DNA of 64,000 bases from Arthrobacter castelli DSM 16402 (GTDB lineage: Bacteria > Actinomycetota > Actinomycetes > Actinomycetales > Micrococcaceae). This document shows, one piece after another, positions 27,079 to 36,770 of this stretch. How positions within the stretch are numbered: the stretch's first letter is position 1; each line of letters opens with the position of its first letter. The DNA lies in the NCBI RefSeq assembly GCF_000430705.1, contig NZ_AUMN01000002.1, positions 62,001 through 126,000 of the forward strand. Reading direction: 5' to 3'. Position numbers and translations under genes: made by a program. Below the pieces are notes generated by a model. That model had not been told where the DNA came from. It did not search any database and worked only from the letters and a program-made list of their open reading frames with translations.

Positions 27079-27966
27079 TTAGTTCAATGTGAATGAGTCT
27101 ATCGTCACAGGCCCCGCCGGCGCGCCATCTGTCGAAGAGCCGCTGCCGGGTTTGATCCCGGCGGCAGCGATCTCCTTGACGACGTCGAGTCCGCCAGTCA
27201 CCTGCCCCATCACCGTATACCCGCCGGTTTGCGGCGGTATGGTGCTGTCTTCGTACACGATGAAGAACTGCCGACCGTGCGAGTATTCCCCGGAGCCGCG
27301 GGCGACGGCGATAGTTCCGGCCGGATACTTCCCATCGGCCGGCGTGTTTTCGACCGGGCCCCACTGGTACTGCGGATCCGACGCGCCGTCACCGTTTTTG
27401 GACCCGCACTGGAGCACCTTCAGCTGCTTGCCTGTGGTCAACCGGTGGCAGCTCTTGCCCTTGAAGTAGTTCTTTTCGGCCAGGGTTTTAAACACCGAGA
27501 CCGCCTGCGGCGCCTTGTCGCCGTTGAGTTTGACATCGATCGCGCCAAAGTTGGTGGCGATGGTTCCCGTGAAAGACTGACCGGCTGCCAGTGAAGCCGG
27601 CGGCACGGGGCCGCTGTTGGTCTTGCCGGCACTGGCCGCCGTCGGTGACTGTGCCGCTGAGGTTGACCGTGCCGATGAGGGTGACGGCGACGACGACGGC
27701 GTGGCAGTCGCGCTGGTGCCCGGGGTCGGGGCGCGGCTGGACGACGGCACTTCCATTGACTCTTCAATAGCCGCCATTTCGGCCACAGTCGGATTGTTGA
27801 CGAAGGTGGTCAACTGCAGGACGACAGCCAGCACGACAACGACCAGCGCACTGAGCGAGGCAAGCATGTTGTCCCTCCGCCTGCGCTGCACCTGGGCCAG
27901 CCGCAGCTCCCGCTTGGCCTCCATGCGGGCCAGCCGGAGCCGTTGCTGCTGTCGGTTTTGGGCCAC
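27079..27966 (-). CDS. Membrane-anchored cyclophilin-type peptidyl-prolyl isomerase
   Basis: Speeds proline isomerisation in exported proteins. GTG 27966 has AGGAGGGG just upstream. Of 295 residues, about 1-35 are basic and cytoplasmic and 36-58 are a membrane anchor (ASLSALVVVVLAVVLQLTTFV). A Ser/Thr/Pro-rich linker (about 70-125) leads to the outward-facing cyclophilin domain (GTIATNFGAIDVKLNGDKAP, SVFKTLAEKNYFKGKSCHRL, GSGEYSHGRQFFIVYEDS). Divergent from hisS. Confidence 0.9.
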   Translation of the reverse strand: MAQNRQQQRLRLARMEAKRELRLAQVQRRRRDNMLASLSALVVVVLAVVLQLTTFVNNPTVAEMAAIEESMEVPSSSRAPTPGTSATATPSSSPSPSSARSTSAAQSPTAASAGKTNSGPVPPASLAAGQSFTGTIATNFGAIDVKLNGDKAPQAVSVFKTLAEKNYFKGKSCHRLTTGKQLKVLQCGSKNGDGASDPQYQWGPVENTPADGKYPAGTIAVARGSGEYSHGRQFFIVYEDSTIPPQTGGYTVMGQVTGGLDVVKEIAAAGIKPGSGSSTDGAPAGPVTIDSFTLN

Positions 27967-28170
27967 ATCCCCTCCTGTGTCGGCTCAGTTGGCAAGCACC
28001 CGCCCGGCCGATACCGGCGCCTCGCGCACGCCGGTTCGCGGTCGGGAACCTCCACCACATAAAATGAACGCGCCGGGACCAGTGTAGGCGCGTGGCGCCG
28101 TGCCGCTTAATTCGGTAATCACCAGCAGTCAACCCGGTATACGCATCCCATATTAAGGAGTCAGGTATCT

Positions 28171-29547
28171 ATGGCACGTACAGCTTCCCTCTCAGGGTTC
28201 CCGGAACTGCTTCCGGACGAACGGCTGGTGGAGCTGCACGTGCTCGACACCCTGCGCCGTGTCTTTGAACTGCACGGATTCTCTTCGATCGAGACCCGGG
28301 CGGTGGAAACCGTCGGGCAGCTGCTGCGCAAGGGAGAGATCGACAAGGAAGTCTATGGTGTCTCCCGGCTGCAGGAAGAGGATGGAACGGACGGCGAATC
28401 AGACGGCGGCCGGCCGGCAGGGGCAAGCGGCAGGCCCGATGACGACCAACTCGCCCTGCACTTTGACCTGACCGTCCCCTTCGCCCGCTACGTGGTGGAG
28501 AATGCCGGCCACCTCGTCTTCCCCTTCCGCCGCTACCAGATCCAGAAGGTCTGGCGGGGCGAGCGCCCCCAGGAGGGCCGGGCCCGGGAGTTCACCCAGG
28601 CGGATATTGACGTGGTCGGTCAGTCGCAGCTGCCGTTCCGGTACGACGTCGAGCTGGCGCTGGTGATTGTCGATGCGCTCGGTTCCCTGCCCATCCCGGA
28701 CTTCCAGTTGCGGATCAACAACCGGAAACTGGCCGAAGGCTTCTACCGGGGGATCGGGCTCGAGGACACCGCCGGGGTGCTGCGCAGCATCGACAAACTG
28801 GACAAAATCGGTCCGGAAAAGGTCGCCGGCCTGCTGCAGAGCGAACTCGGTGCCACCGGCGACCAGGCGGAGGCCGCGCTGAAGCTGGCTTCCATCCGGG
28901 CCGAAGACACCTCCTTTGTCGAACAGGTGCGGGCGCTCGGTGTCACCAATGAGCTGCTGGACGAGGGCCTGGCCGAGTTGGAGCAGGTGATTTCGGAAGC
29001 GACCAAGCGGGCGCCGGGGCGGGTGCTGGCCGACCTCAGTATCGCCCGCGGCCTCGATTACTACACCGGCACCGTCTACGAAACTGTGCTGCTGGGCCAC
29101 GAATCACTGGGCTCCATCTGCTCCGGAGGGCGGTACGATTCACTGGCCACCAAGGGCAACACCACGTTCCCCGGCGTCGGACTGTCAATCGGCGTCACCC
29201 GGATGGTGCAGCGGATCCTGAATCAGGAACTGGCCACCGCGTCCCGCCCGGTACCGACCGCCGTGCTGGTGTCGCTGAACAATGACGAAAGTTGGTCGTC
29301 CGCCCAGGACGTCGCCGACGCACTGCGCACACGCGGCATAGCAGTCGAAGTCGCCGCCACGGCCGCGAAGTTCGGCAAGCAGATCAAGTATGCCGACCGC
29401 CGGGGCATTCCGTTCGTCTGGTTTACCAACGACGACGGCACCCATGAGGTCAAAGACATCCGCAGCGGCGACCAGACGACGGCCGACCCCTACGTCTGGT
29501 CACCACCGGCCGAAGACCTTGCCCCCTCCGTCATTCCCGGCGGCTGA
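28171..29547 (+). CDS. hisS: Histidyl-tRNA synthetase
   Basis: Class II synthetase charging tRNA-His. The 458 residues carry LRFDLT-type motif as HFDLTVPFARYV, motif 2 FPFRRYQIQKVWRGERPQEGR, the histidine-A loops ARGLDYYTGTVYE and SICSGGRYDSL, and a C-terminal anticodon domain. A hydrophilic insertion (about residues 70-90, EEDGTDGESDGGRPAG) precedes the motif. The order (cyclophilin, divergent hisS) is usual for the group. Confidence 0.96.
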   Translation: MARTASLSGFPELLPDERLVELHVLDTLRRVFELHGFSSIETRAVETVGQLLRKGEIDKEVYGVSRLQEEDGTDGESDGGRPAGASGRPDDDQLALHFDLTVPFARYVVENAGHLVFPFRRYQIQKVWRGERPQEGRAREFTQADIDVVGQSQLPFRYDVELALVIVDALGSLPIPDFQLRINNRKLAEGFYRGIGLEDTAGVLRSIDKLDKIGPEKVAGLLQSELGATGDQAEAALKLASIRAEDTSFVEQVRALGVTNELLDEGLAELEQVISEATKRAPGRVLADLSIARGLDYYTGTVYETVLLGHESLGSICSGGRYDSLATKGNTTFPGVGLSIGVTRMVQRILNQELATASRPVPTAVLVSLNNDESWSSAQDVADALRTRGIAVEVAATAAKFGKQIKYADRRGIPFVWFTNDDGTHEVKDIRSGDQTTADPYVWSPPAEDLAPSVIPGG

Positions 29548-29550
29548 GGC

Positions 29551-29592
29551 GGGCTTCCCGCGGACCGTCGGGCCGGGCCCCCGCGGAAGCCC
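29551..29592. terminator. Bidirectional hairpin between hisS and the permease
   Basis: GGGCTTCCCGCGG (29551-29563) pairs with CCGCGGAAGCCC (29581-29592), a 12-bp stem with one bulged base, between two convergent genes. GC-rich without a clear T tract, as is common in high-GC genomes. Confidence 0.6.
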
Positions 29593-29608
29593 TGCTTGGC
29601 CGGTCTAT

Positions 29609-30847
29609 TCAGCCGCCCTGTTTGCGCGGCACGGCGGCGCGCAGGATCACTCCCGCCAACAAAATCGCCAGCATCACCAGCACCGAGGACGTCGGCAGCG
29701 TGAACGCCAGCACCAGGCAACCCGCCAGCCCGGCCACGTTCAATATCCGGGGCCAGTACCACGGCCGGTCGGCCAGCGTCAGCGCCGAGATATTGGTCAC
29801 TGCGTAGTAGATCAGTATGGCAAAACTGGAAAAACCTATCACCGTCAGCACATCGGTGGTCAGCAGCAGCACGATGACCGCGGCGGCGACGGTGATATCC
29901 GCGACGAATGGCACTGCGAACCTGGATCCGACCCTCGACAACGGCCGGGGCAGGTCCCCGTGGCGTGCCATGGCCAGGCTGGTGCGGCCCACCCCGGCGA
30001 TCAGCGCCAGCAATGCACCCAGACTGGCTGCCGCAGCCGCCACGGTGACGGTGACAGTGCCCACCGACCCGCCGACGTCGCCGGCCAGGTCCAGCAACGG
30101 GGTGACGGTGTCCGCTAGCGGCGCACCGAGCGCATTCATCAAGCCGAAGGCCAGCAGCAGGTACAGCACGAGGACCACGGCCAGCGCCCCCACAATGGCC
30201 AGCGGAATGTTGCGCTTCGGCTCCCGCACCTCCTCGCCCATGGTGGCAATCCGGGCGTAACCGGCGAAGGCGAAGAACAACAGCGCGGAGGCCTGCAGCA
30301 CGCCGGCAGCGGAACCGGGATGCAACCCCTCGGCCGGGGCGGCACTGGTGGGGTTGAAGGCGACCACCACCAGGAAGGCGAGGATGGCCATCACAAACGA
30401 AACGATGATCCGGGCCGCCAGGGCTGTGCGGGTAATGCCGGTGAGGTTGATCGCGGTGAGCAGCACGACGGCGGCGATCGCCGCGGCGGTTTCGTAGCCT
30501 GGGAGCACATAGAGGCCGAACGTCAGGGCCATGGCGGCGCATGAAGCGGTTTTGCCGGTAATGAAAGACCAGCCCGCGATGAATCCCGGCCAGGGGCCAA
30601 GCTGTTCGCGGCCGTACATGTAAGTCCCGCCGCTGGTGGGATAGACCCGGGCCAGCTGGGCCGAGGCGGTGGCATTGCAATAGGCCACGAAGCCGGCAAT
30701 GAGCACCGCCAACGGCAGCCACGATCCTGCGGCGGCGGCAGCAGGAGCGAAGACCACAAAAACTCCGGCGCCGATCATCGACCCGATTCCTACAGTGGTG
30801 GCGTCGAAACCACCCAGCTGGCGCCTCAATCCGGCTGCACCACTCAT
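29609..30847 (-). CDS. APC-family amino acid permease
   Basis: A 412-residue inner-membrane transporter with about 12 helices. ATG 30847 is chosen because GGAGG lies seven bases upstream; a TTG at 30859 is less likely. The family's first-helix signature [17 protein letters not shown] and the conserved [21 protein letters not shown], followed by [20 protein letters not shown], identify the amino acid-polyamine-organocation superfamily. The substrate cannot be read from sequence. Monocistronic between hisS and aspS. Confidence 0.9.
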   Translation of the reverse strand: MSGAAGLRRQLGGFDATTVGIGSMIGAGVFVVFAPAAAAAGSWLPLAVLIAGFVAYCNATASAQLARVYPTSGGTYMYGREQLGPWPGFIAGWSFITGKTASCAAMALTFGLYVLPGYETAAAIAAVVLLTAINLTGITRTALAARIIVSFVMAILAFLVVVAFNPTSAAPAEGLHPGSAAGVLQASALLFFAFAGYARIATMGEEVREPKRNIPLAIVGALAVVLVLYLLLAFGLMNALGAPLADTVTPLLDLAGDVGGSVGTVTVTVAAAAASLGALLALIAGVGRTSLAMARHGDLPRPLSRVGSRFAVPFVADITVAAAVIVLLLTTDVLTVIGFSSFAILIYYAVTNISALTLADRPWYWPRILNVAGLAGCLVLAFTLPTSSVLVMLAILLAGVILRAAVPRKQGG

Positions 30848-30946
30848 CGCTGCCTCCAAGCAGTCCGAAGCGCTGGCATCCGCGGCCGCGCATCAACGGT
30901 AAACTCGAATGACGTTGCCCCTATTACCTTACGCGAAAGGACTGTT

Positions 30947-32746
30947 GTGCTGCGCACACACGAGCTCGGATCTTTGCGCTCCGACCACATTTCACAGACC
31001 GTCACACTGACCGGTTGGGTCGCGCGGCGCCGCGATCACGGGGGAGTGGCCTTCCTGGACCTGCGGGATGCCTCGGGTGTTGCACAGATAGTGGTCCGCG
31101 AAGAGGAAGTGTTCCACGCGCTGCGCAACGAGTATGTGCTGCGCGTGACCGGAAGCGTGGAAAGGCGGCCCGCCGGCAATGAGAACCCTGCCCTGGCCAC
31201 CGGTGACATCGAAGTGATGGCAACGGACGTTGAAGTCCTCAGCACCTCTGATCCGCTGCCGTTCCAGATCGACGAGCATGTAGAGGTCGGCGAAGAGGCG
31301 CGCCTGGCGCACCGCTACCTGGACCTGCGCCGTCCGGGGCCGGCCGCCAACATCCGGCTGCGCAGCGAAGCCAACCGGGTGGCCCGCGAACTGCTCCACC
31401 AGGATGGCTATGTGGAGATCGAGACGCCCACGATGACCCGCTCGACGCCCGAGGGCGCCCGCGACTTCGTGATCCCTGCCCGCCTGGCACCGGGATCCTG
31501 GTACGCGCTGCCGCAGTCCCCGCAGCTGTTCAAGCAGCTGCTGCAGGTCGGCGGCTTTGAGAAGTACTACCAGATCGCCCGCTGCTACCGGGACGAGGAC
31601 TTCCGCGCCGACCGGCAGCCCGAATTCACCCAGCTGGACATCGAGGCCAGTTTCGTCGAGCAGGACGACATCATCGCGCTCGGCGAGCAACTGATCAAGG
31701 CACTGTGGACGTTGATCGACGTCGATATCGAAACCCCGATCCAGCGGATGACCTACTGGGACGCGATGGCCAAGTACGGCACGGACAAGCCGGACCTGCG
31801 CTTCGGCCTCGAACTGACCGAGATGACCGACTACTTCGCCGGAACCGATTTCCGGGTCTTCCAGGCCCCGTACGTGGGCGCCGTGGTGATGCCTGGCGGG
31901 GCGGCGCAGCCGCGCCGTGCGCTCGATGCCTGGCAGGAGTGGGCCAAGCAGCGCGGCGCCAAGGGACTTGCCTATGTGCTGATCGGCGACGACGGCGAAC
32001 TGTCCGGGCCGGTGGCGAAACAACTGAGCGACGACGAACGCTCGTCCCTGGCGGAGAAGACAGGTGCACGCGCAGGTGACTGCATTTTCTTCGCCGCCGG
32101 CGAGGCAGCACCATCCAGGGCGCTGCTGGGCGCGGCCCGGGTCGAAATCGGCCACCGCAAGGGGCTGATCGATCCAGACGACTGGGCCTTCGTATGGATC
32201 GTTGACGCTCCGATGTTCGAATCGGCCGAGACCGCCGAAGCCTCCGGAGACGTCGCGATCGCCGGTGGCAAGTGGACCGCCGTCCACCACGCGTTCACCG
32301 CGCCCAAACCGGAGTTCCAGGACACCTTCGACAAGGACCCCGAATCCGCTCTGGCCTATGCCTACGACATCGTCTGCAATGGCAACGAGCTCGGTGGGGG
32401 GTCAATCCGTATCCATCGCCGCGACGTGCAGGAACGGGTGTTCGATGTGATGGGCCTGGATCACGCCGAGGCGGAGGAAAAGTTCGGTTTCCTGCTGGAA
32501 GCCTTCAAATACGGAGCACCGCCACACGGCGGAATCGCCCTCGGGTGGGACCGGACCGTTGCCTTGCTCGCCGGTTCCGACTCCATCCGCGACGTCATCG
32601 CCTTCCCGAAGTCCGGCGGCGGCTACGACCCGTTGACCGGTGCCCCGACGCCGATCACCGCAGAACAGCGCAAGGAGGCCGGCGTCGACGCCAAACCCGT
32701 TGTCGATAAGCCCGGTGCGGGCACAGCTGGCGGCCCCAAGAGCTGA
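30947..32746 (+). CDS. aspS: Aspartyl-tRNA synthetase (likely also Asn, non-discriminating)
   Basis: Class II synthetase of bacterial type, 599 residues. It has the N-terminal OB-fold ([22 protein letters not shown]), motif 2 [23 protein letters not shown], a bacterial GAD insertion domain (about 290-420) and the motif 3 end [18 protein letters not shown] 30947 follows AAAGGA. Whether it also charges tRNA-Asn depends on the presence of GatCAB elsewhere; that is inference. The tail is Ala/Gly/Pro-rich. Confidence 0.95.
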   Translation: MLRTHELGSLRSDHISQTVTLTGWVARRRDHGGVAFLDLRDASGVAQIVVREEEVFHALRNEYVLRVTGSVERRPAGNENPALATGDIEVMATDVEVLSTSDPLPFQIDEHVEVGEEARLAHRYLDLRRPGPAANIRLRSEANRVARELLHQDGYVEIETPTMTRSTPEGARDFVIPARLAPGSWYALPQSPQLFKQLLQVGGFEKYYQIARCYRDEDFRADRQPEFTQLDIEASFVEQDDIIALGEQLIKALWTLIDVDIETPIQRMTYWDAMAKYGTDKPDLRFGLELTEMTDYFAGTDFRVFQAPYVGAVVMPGGAAQPRRALDAWQEWAKQRGAKGLAYVLIGDDGELSGPVAKQLSDDERSSLAEKTGARAGDCIFFAAGEAAPSRALLGAARVEIGHRKGLIDPDDWAFVWIVDAPMFESAETAEASGDVAIAGGKWTAVHHAFTAPKPEFQDTFDKDPESALAYAYDIVCNGNELGGGSIRIHRRDVQERVFDVMGLDHAEAEEKFGFLLEAFKYGAPPHGGIALGWDRTVALLAGSDSIRDVIAFPKSGGGYDPLTGAPTPITAEQRKEAGVDAKPVVDKPGAGTAGGPKS

Positions 32747-32785
32747 CCATGGAAGCGGCGCCATCCGTCGGCCCGCCCCAGCCCT

Positions 32786-33214
32786 CTAGTCGTCGAACTT
32801 CACGAAAGCGCGGATGGGCGGGTCCATGTCGGAGGCCTCGGTGAATCCGAGGGACTCATAGAAGGCACGCTGGCCGGGTTCGGCATCGGAGACCAGCACC
32901 TTCTGGCGCACGTCCGGGTACTGGCCGAGGATGGCTTCCACCATTTGCCGTCCCAGGCCTGACCGCTGATACTGAGGATCGACCAGGATGTCCTGAATGT
33001 AGCAGATGGTGGCGTTATCCGAGACGGCCCGGGCCAGCCCGACCAGTTCGCCGTTCATCCGCGCGGTGATGACGTATGACGATCCGCTGATGGCGGCGGC
33101 GAGGGATTCCGGGGCCTTGGTATAGGCAGTCCAGCCAACGGCCGCATAGAGCCGGACCAGATCGCGCAGCGGGACAGAAGTGGCAGCGGCCAGATGGACC
33201 CGGGAATCGTTCAT
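32786..33214 (-). CDS. GNAT-family N-acetyltransferase
   Basis: A 142-residue acetyl-CoA-dependent transferase. The acetyl-CoA site is in ILVDPQYQRSGLGRQMVEAIL (Q/R-x-x-G-x-G/A pattern), followed by the FYESLGF motif near the C-terminus. The substrate is unknown. Convergent with aspS, 39 bases from its stop. Confidence 0.85.
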   Translation of the reverse strand: MNDSRVHLAAATSVPLRDLVRLYAAVGWTAYTKAPESLAAAISGSSYVITARMNGELVGLARAVSDNATICYIQDILVDPQYQRSGLGRQMVEAILGQYPDVRQKVLVSDAEPGQRAFYESLGFTEASDMDPPIRAFVKFDD

Positions 33215-33301
33215 GGGCTAAGCATACGCCGCCGAGGTCGGCTTCGTGCAGGATCCACGTTCATCGAGGCTCCGGGCTTGCCCGGTGTGCATATCGCTTA
33301 C

Positions 33302-33931
33302 TCACTCCCAGCCAGGCTTAGGTGATTCGATCCTTAGGTCCCTGGGTTTACGGCCGTCACGCAAAGCATGCACGTACGCGCGATCCTGTGTGATCCGCGC
33401 GCGTACCTGATCAGCTCCGCCGGCGGACCCATGACCGGGGATGACGACATCAACGTCGTCCGCCACGTCCTCAAGCAACCGCAGTCCAATCAGGTAGTCG
33501 TCAATCGGATTCGCGGCGTTTTCCACGTCGGGCATCGGAACGAAGAGATCAGAAAGCATGTCGCCGGCGCCGAGAATCCCGCGTTCTTCGATGAACAGCG
33601 CCGCATGGCCCGGTGCATGCGCCGGATGTTCGATGATCCGGACTTTTGGGCCATCCCAAGGAATCTGCACGGTTTGTGCGGGCAGACCGGTGATGAGGCC
33701 GTATAGGTCCAGCGGTGTCTCGTCGGCGATTTCCGGCGGTAGCCCGTCGTAGGCGCGGGCCTTCCAGTCCTCGTTCGACCGCACATCTCGCATAAAGGTC
33801 GCACAGGGGGCTGTGCCGTAACGGGGAGCTTGGCCGAGCTCGGCGTGCCAGAGCACGTGATCCCAATCGGGATGCGTCGAGAAGCCTGCCACAATGGGCT
33901 GCGCTGTCAGTTCCTGGATCCAGGAAATCAC
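33302..33931 (-). CDS. Metallo-beta-lactamase-fold hydrolase, N-terminally short
   Basis: A 209-residue MBL-fold protein. The metal motif is STHPDWDHV (His-Pro-Asp-Trp-Asp-His, with Pro where the second His of HxHxDH normally stands), then HPAHAPGHAALF, GAGDMLSDL and VIPGHGS. It starts abruptly at the strand before the metal motif (MISWIQELTAQPIVAGF), so the usual first 40-60 residues are missing. Upstream in frame there is a stop within 12 bases, and other frames give no convincing N-terminus. It may be a truncated or decaying gene. The neighbourhood is accessory. Confidence 0.6.
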   Translation of the reverse strand: MISWIQELTAQPIVAGFSTHPDWDHVLWHAELGQAPRYGTAPCATFMRDVRSNEDWKARAYDGLPPEIADETPLDLYGLITGLPAQTVQIPWDGPKVRIIEHPAHAPGHAALFIEERGILGAGDMLSDLFVPMPDVENAANPIDDYLIGLRLLEDVADDVDVVIPGHGSAGGADQVRARITQDRAYVHALRDGRKPRDLRIESPKPGWE

Positions 33932-34352
33932 CGGGACCGATCACGGCAACGGCCGCGGCCGCCGGACCGTGGCCCGGCTCGGCCGCCCGGGCCGAACCTG
34001 CTGGCCACGGTCTTACCCAGGCTGCAGCAACTGCCCCGACCCGGCTGACGCCGCGCCCACGCCATTGTCCAGCCGTCATGAGGAAGGACCATCCGAGACG
34101 CGGTCGGAGTTTCCGTTCACCCGGCACGAGAGCCGGGCTACAGCCATGTCCGAAAGCAGAAAATCAGGTGACCGCCCTGCCGTTACCAGGATTCCAAGCC
34201 TAAATTTCCCCTACCCGCGGATTCGGGTCAGAGGCACGGGCCGAAGGCACGACCGTCGCACAAATCTCCAGAGCAGGTTATCTAATAGAAGGTGAGGGCT
34301 CATGCGTTTGCGCAGTCAGACCCCAGGTCATCGGGCGGGAGAGACAGGTCGG
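33932..34352. other. Gene-poor stretch, no feature recognised
   Basis: About 420 bases between the short MBL gene and the HxlR regulator. I find no reading frame with family-like sequence, no RNA gene and no strong hairpin. Lost 5' sequence of the MBL gene could have lain here. Confidence 0.35.
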
Positions 34353-34772
34353 TCACGCATCCGCATTGATGTGCTGTTTCCGCAGGTCATCGGTCCTGGA
34401 GTCCAGTTCGTCGTTATTGCCTGAGCGCATGAACTCCGGCTTCTGTGCTGCGGTGGATGGATCGATGGCGACGCCCAGGTTCGCCAACTCCGCCATCAGT
34501 GGGATCGTTCGGATCCCGAGTTCGGTCAGCGAGTACCGTCCTTGCTTTCCACGCGGGGCCTCGGTTTTGGATAGGAACCCCGCACTCGTCAGATCCGCCA
34601 GGCGCCTGGACAGCACAGGTGCACTGATCCCTTCGTCGTTGGCAGTCAACAGTTCACGAAAGCTGCGACGGTCGTAGGCCATGACATCCCGCAGGATCAC
34701 CAGGCTCCACTGATCTCCGACGACTTCGAGGGCTCGGTTGACCGGACATCCCGAACGTGGCGACGTGATCAA
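34353..34772 (-). CDS. HxlR-family (DUF24) regulator, possible thiol redox sensor
   Basis: I choose TTG 34772 because GGAGG lies five bases upstream; a TTG at 34784 would overlap that site. The 139 residues have the HxlR winged helix (CPVNRALEVVGDQWSLVILRDV, FRELLTANDEGISAPVLSRRL, GKQGRYSLTELG). An N-terminal cysteine (SGCPVN) lies where YodB and QorR sense quinones or diamide. It is divergent from an oxidoreductase fusion gene, the same relation as QorR and its quinone oxidoreductase in corynebacteria. A long inverted repeat lies between them. Confidence 0.85.
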   Translation of the reverse strand: MITSPRSGCPVNRALEVVGDQWSLVILRDVMAYDRRSFRELLTANDEGISAPVLSRRLADLTSAGFLSKTEAPRGKQGRYSLTELGIRTIPLMAELANLGVAIDPSTAAQKPEFMRSGNNDELDSRTDDLRKQHINADA

Positions 34773-34783
34773 GACAACCTCCA

Positions 34784-34840
34784 AGTAGTTGCACTGTGTT
34801 ACCAGCCTGATAGGGTCACTGGTGACAGTTTACAACCACT
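34784..34840. promoter_or_regulatory. Imperfect inverted repeat, likely HxlR operator
   Basis: Arms of 22 bases at 34784-34805 and 34819-34840 match in 16 of 22 positions with a 13-base centre; within it GTCAC-TG-GTGAC (34815-34826) is perfect. It fills most of the 90-bp divergent promoter region. The dyad suits a dimeric winged-helix regulator controlling both genes. Confidence 0.55.
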
Positions 34841-34862
34841 GAAGATCCCTGCAGGAGTTGGC

Positions 34863-36761
34863 ATGAAGGCGTTCGTCTTACAGAGGTATGGGTCCCCGCT
34901 GCGCCAGGCAGACGTGCCCGAACCGGTCCTGGGCGACCACGAAGTTCTGGTGCGGATGAAGGCCTCGGGCGTCAACCACGGCGATGAGCGTCTTCGTTCA
35001 GGGGAGTTCAAGCAGGTCTTCCCGTTCAAGCTCCCGATGGTCGTGGGCAGCGAGTTCTCCGGTGAGGTGGTGGCCACCGGGTCCCTGGCCAACCAGTTCG
35101 AACCGGGGATGGAGGTGTTCGCCTATGCGGACCTGGCCAGGATGGGGGCCTTCGCCGAGCTGATTGCCATCGATGAGAAGGCCCTCGCGTCGAAGCCAAG
35201 CACGGTGACCATGACGGAGGCCGCGTCCCTGCCGGTGAACGGCCTGACCGCGTGGAATGCACTCGTGGAGATGGGGCAACTGCATGCCGGCCAAACCGTC
35301 CTGATCCACGGCGGGTCGGGGGGCGTGGGTTCGGTGGCCATTCAGCTGACCAGGCATCTGGGCGCTACCGTGGCCACCACGGTCAGCGCAGCCAATGCCG
35401 ACCTGGTCCGGGAACTCGGCGCGGACATCGTCATCGACTACCGCACCGAGGACTTCGCAGAGAAGCTCTCCGGCGTCGACCTCGTCCTGGACAGCCAGGG
35501 CGGCGATACGTTGAAGAAGTCCCTGGGCGTTCTGCGGACAGGCGGCACCGTTGTCGGCATCACCGGGCCGCCGGACCCGGACTTTGCGGCGCAGGCGGGG
35601 GTCAGCCCGGTGGTGAAGGCTGTGATCCGCGGCCTGAGCAGCGGCATGCGCCGGCGAGCCCGCCGGTTGGGCGTGAACTACCGTTTCCTGTTCATCCAGC
35701 CTAATGGCGACCAGTTGCGCACCATTGCCCAACTCGTGGACCAGGGCACCATCCGACCGGTCATCGACCGGATTCTGCCGTTCGACCAGACCACGGCAGC
35801 ACTAGGAGCGCTGCTGTCCGGAGGCATTCGCGGCAAGGTACTCGTCAGCACCGATTCGGCTGCGCACCGCGATGCCGAGGGAATGAAGGTCGACGGGCGA
35901 TCGCAGACCACGGCACCGACGTGGGTGACGGCTCCGACCAAGCGGATCGTCGCGGGCGGCGAGACGTTGGCGTACCGAGAGCTCGGTGCCTCCGGCGGCA
36001 CACCTGTTGTGTTGCTGACACATCTGGGGGCCACACTGGACAACTGGGATCCCCGCCTCATGGACGCGCTGGCCCGCCATCACCGCGTCATTGCGGTGGA
36101 CCTGCCCGGCGTGGGCGCGTCAAGCGGAACCTTGCCCCCTGCCGTGAAGGGGATGACCGAGGCCGCCGTCGGCTTCATCGAGGCGATGGGGTTCACCGAG
36201 GTGGACCTCGTCGGCTTCTCCCTGGGTGGCTTCATCGCGCAGCAGATCGCGCTGGACCGCACCGGATTGGTGCGGCGCCTCACGCTGGCCGGAACCGGCC
36301 CAGCAGGCGGGGCCGGCATCAACCGGCCCACCGGAGCGGCGTATGTGTACTGGGACATGGTCCGCGGCGCAGCAGCGCGCACCGATGCGAAGGAGTTCCT
36401 CTTCTTCAACAGGGACAAGACCGGCAAAGCGGCGGCCAGGAAGTACCTGCAGCGGCTGGATGAACGCGTCATGGACCGGGACGCCCCCATCACCCGGCAG
36501 GCCTTCGGAACCCAGCTGAAGGCTATCAAGGCCTGGGGCAGGGCCGAGCCCCAGGACCTGTCCTCGGTCTCTGCCCCGACGTTGATCGCCAACGGCGACC
36601 ACGACCGGATGGTCCCCTCGGAACTGTCCGAGGACATGCACCGCCGCATCCCGGACAGCAAGCTCGTGATCTACCCGAACGCCGGCCACGGCGGCATCTT
36701 CCAGTACTGGGAACAGTTCACCGAAGCCCTGCTGGAACACCATTCACCTGTCCACCGGTAA
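34863..36761 (+). CDS. Fusion of zinc-independent MDR oxidoreductase with an alpha/beta hydrolase
   Basis: One uninterrupted 632-residue frame with two enzymes. Residues 1 to about 335 are a quinone oxidoreductase-like MDR protein (VVGSEFSGEVVATG, NADPH loop VLIHGGSGGVGSVAIQL). Residues about 355-632 are an alpha/beta hydrolase: VVLLTHLGATLDNWDPR (oxyanion region), nucleophile Ser453 in VGFSLGGFIAQ, acid in NGDHDRMVP and His in NAGHGGIFQ. A linker (about 336-354) joins them. ATG 34863 follows GCAGGAG. It might reduce a quinone or enone and then cleave an ester or C-C bond, but the substrate is unknown. A dehydrogenase remnant follows immediately. Confidence 0.85.
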   Translation: MKAFVLQRYGSPLRQADVPEPVLGDHEVLVRMKASGVNHGDERLRSGEFKQVFPFKLPMVVGSEFSGEVVATGSLANQFEPGMEVFAYADLARMGAFAELIAIDEKALASKPSTVTMTEAASLPVNGLTAWNALVEMGQLHAGQTVLIHGGSGGVGSVAIQLTRHLGATVATTVSAANADLVRELGADIVIDYRTEDFAEKLSGVDLVLDSQGGDTLKKSLGVLRTGGTVVGITGPPDPDFAAQAGVSPVVKAVIRGLSSGMRRRARRLGVNYRFLFIQPNGDQLRTIAQLVDQGTIRPVIDRILPFDQTTAALGALLSGGIRGKVLVSTDSAAHRDAEGMKVDGRSQTTAPTWVTAPTKRIVAGGETLAYRELGASGGTPVVLLTHLGATLDNWDPRLMDALARHHRVIAVDLPGVGASSGTLPPAVKGMTEAAVGFIEAMGFTEVDLVGFSLGGFIAQQIALDRTGLVRRLTLAGTGPAGGAGINRPTGAAYVYWDMVRGAAARTDAKEFLFFNRDKTGKAAARKYLQRLDERVMDRDAPITRQAFGTQLKAIKAWGRAEPQDLSSVSAPTLIANGDHDRMVPSELSEDMHRRIPDSKLVIYPNAGHGGIFQYWEQFTEALLEHHSPVHR

Positions 36762-36770
36762 GGAGAAAAC

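Noticed and set aside
33932-34127. Frameshifted N-terminus for the MBL hydrolase
   Set aside because: The other frames upstream give Ala/Gly/Pro-rich sequence without MBL features; a simple one-base shift does not rebuild the domain.
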